NCBI GenBank assembly: GCA_020849295.1
Contig: JADLGN010000029.1
Location: 42,288 to 106,287 of the forward strand
Length of the DNA: 64,000 bases
From: Bacteroidia bacterium
GTDB taxonomy: Bacteria; Bacteroidota; Bacteroidia; NS11-12g; UBA9320
Direction of reading: 5' to 3'
The position numbers and the translations under genes are program-made. The notes under the pieces were generated by a model. It searched no databases. It saw only the letters and a program-made list of their open reading frames with translations, and was not told where the DNA came from. This document shows positions 62,570-64,000 of this stretch, piece after piece; the stretch's first letter is position 1; each line of letters starts with the position of its first letter.

Positions 62570-64000
62570 ATGAGAAAAAAATTACAAGTTTATATATTAT
62601 TTATTCTGCTGATATTTTCTTTAAAATCTTATGCAGATCATATACTTGGAAATGACATAACGTATCGTTGTTCAAGCACAAATGACAGTATTTACCATAT
62701 AAAATTTAATTTTTATCGCGATTGTAACGGTTGTTATGTTTTAGGGCAATCGCCAAAATGTGGTACAAGTGAAAATTGCAATAGTTCTTCTACCGCACCA
62801 ACATCATTGACATTATCATGTGTTGGAGGTTCAAATTTAGGAACAATAACAATGACTCGAACAAGTATTACAGATATTACAAAAACATGTGCAAATGAAA
62901 TAAGTCGTTGTCAGCAACCATGCAATGGTTCATACCCTTATGGAATAGAAAGACATACATTTGAAGGAACTGTTGATTTAAGAAAATATATTAAAAATGG
63001 TTGTTGCAAATTTAAAATTTCTGTCTTATTGTATGTAAGAGGAGCAAAAATAACTACTGGAATGCAACAACAAGGATTTTATACATTTGTTGAATTTGAT
63101 GCATGTAAAAAACCATGTAATGCATCACCTCAATTGACAAATGATCCGGTAGCAATTATTTGTTGTAATCAGCCTTACTTTTTTAATAACGGAGCAGTTG
63201 ACACTATTAATTATGACTCACTATCGTATTCACTTGCCCCGGCATACCAAAGCTCAGGCTCTCAAGTTAGTTATACTTCACCATACAGTCCAACTTATCC
63301 ATTAAAAGCATATTTTGTTGGAGGCATGAAACCACCTCAAAATAATCCAAACACTGATCCGCCAATAGGTATTTATATGGATCCAGAAACAGGTGACCTC
63401 ATTTTTACTCCTACCGAATGTGACCAACAAGCAGTGGTTGTAATGCAAATAGATGAATGGCGTAAAGATGATAAAGGCAAGTGGCAAAATATTGGGATGA
63501 CGCGGCGTGATATGCAAATAATTGTACAAACCTGCCCTGCAAATAATCCCCCCAAAATTACAAATAAAACTTTTAAATATACTGTTTGTGCAGGGTCATC
63601 TCTATGCTTTGATATAACAACAGAAGATAAGGTTTTTGTACCTCCTCCGCCTGCCAAATCACCTCCGCCAGATACGGTAACACTTACTTGGAATCGTGGT
63701 ATTCCTGGTGCAACATTTACAATTAAAAATATGAAAGTTCGTGAAAAAACCGCCACTTTTTGCTGGACACCAAAAAAGAATCAGGCAAGTGATTTACCAT
63801 ACACATTTACTGCATCTGCAATAGATGACCATTGCCCTAAAAATGCTGTAACAACACGCTCTTTTTCAATTTTAGTAAAACACATAGCCGAGGCAGACAG
63901 AGATGTAGATACCCTGATATGTGGCAAATATGCAATAGAGAGTAATCCGTTTCCCAATTTCAAAGGAAGCCCTTCGTACTTCTGGGAGATAACAGATACA
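62570..64000 (+). CDS. Large secreted cysteine-rich protein, gliding-motility type (cut by window end)
   Basis: An open frame of 477 codons starts at ATG 62570 and runs off the window with no stop. It has a signal peptide (ending SLKSYA). The first mature domain reads LGNDITYRCSSTNDSIYHIKFNFYRDCNGC, a cysteine-rich beta-sandwich opening that is widespread in large surface proteins of Bacteroidota, often with PKD-like repeats and a type IX secretion tail. A Pro-rich linker (VFVPPPPAKSPPPDTV) separates later beta domains. The C-terminus, and hence any sorting signal, is beyond the window. Codon use is slightly richer in GC than its neighbours. Confidence 0.82.
   Translation, partial: MRKKLQVYILFILLIFSLKSYADHILGNDITYRCSSTNDSIYHIKFNFYRDCNGCYVLGQSPKCGTSENCNSSSTAPTSLTLSCVGGSNLGTITMTRTSITDITKTCANEISRCQQPCNGSYPYGIERHTFEGTVDLRKYIKNGCCKFKISVLLYVRGAKITTGMQQQGFYTFVEFDACKKPCNASPQLTNDPVAIICCNQPYFFNNGAVDTINYDSLSYSLAPAYQSSGSQVSYTSPYSPTYPLKAYFVGGMKPPQNNPNTDPPIGIYMDPETGDLIFTPTECDQQAVVVMQIDEWRKDDKGKWQNIGMTRRDMQIIVQTCPANNPPKITNKTFKYTVCAGSSLCFDITTEDKVFVPPPPAKSPPPDTVTLTWNRGIPGATFTIKNMKVREKTATFCWTPKKNQASDLPYTFTASAIDDHCPKNAVTTRSFSILVKHIAEADRDVDTLICGKYAIESNPFPNFKGSPSYFWEITDT

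Noticed and set aside
1..64000. CRISPR array, defence island or prophage
   Set aside because: No regularly spaced repeats, no cas, toxin-antitoxin or phage structural genes were seen; the only mobile trace is the recombinase scar.

Overview
This is chromosomal DNA of a low-GC member of the Bacteroidota. The evidence is the gene content (BT_3928-type DoxX protein, DUF4296 lipoprotein, S46 dipeptidyl peptidase, a type IX secretion sorting tail, TonB receptor with a carboxypeptidase-like N-domain), the recurring TAnnTTTG promoter element, and the near absence of Shine-Dalgarno sequences. About 62 protein genes or gene remnants and one tRNA-Glu are packed tightly, many with 4-bp overlaps. TTG start codons are common. 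The genus cannot be named from this window.

Layout. 1-2.9 kb: a partial gene, an FtsX/MacB-type permease, and the ribosomal operon rpsF-rpsR-rplI. 3.0-4.0 kb: a scar with an imperfect palindrome, a truncated sorting-tail gene and a dead serine-recombinase tail, abutting tRNA-Glu. 4.2-13.5 kb: gapA, glmM, a small glycosyltransferase/DUF547 operon, fabG, and secreted proteins of unknown role. 13.7-17 kb: an ECF sigma factor, a small partner and a TonB-dependent receptor. 17-26 kb: yggS, mutS2, ruvC, ruvB, pcm and an envelope glycosyltransferase/flippase pair. 26-30 kb: a polysaccharide-initiation operon. 30-43 kb: an S46 peptidase, lepA, folP, a DoxX protein with comB, a serine hydrolase, an S8 protease and a class III aminotransferase.

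43.3-51.8 kb is the most coherent system: a clade II nitrous oxide reductase cluster. A c-type cytochrome, nosZ, a membrane protein, nosL, nosD, nosF and nosY lie on the minus strand. Divergent from them are a Crp/Fnr regulator and a polytopic histidine-bearing membrane protein. The shared intergenic region carries TGA-N6-TCA dyads placed where a Crp-family activator would bind. No nitrate, nitrite or NO reductase is seen, so the window by itself supports N2O respiration only.

51.8-64 kb: a deoxyhypusine-synthase-like protein, a CPBP protease-like protein, recG, prfC, a cyclophilin operon with a hydrolase and a flavin amine oxidase, an Nramp transporter fused to a universal stress domain, and the start of a large secreted cysteine-rich protein that runs off the window.

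The points most worth follow-up are: strong Shine-Dalgarno sites confined to rpsR and rplI; a set of promoters so close to the start codon that the mRNAs should be leaderless; the regulatory region of the nos cluster; and the recombinase scar at tRNA-Glu. I did not find a clearly new defence or mobile system, and there is no CRISPR array.
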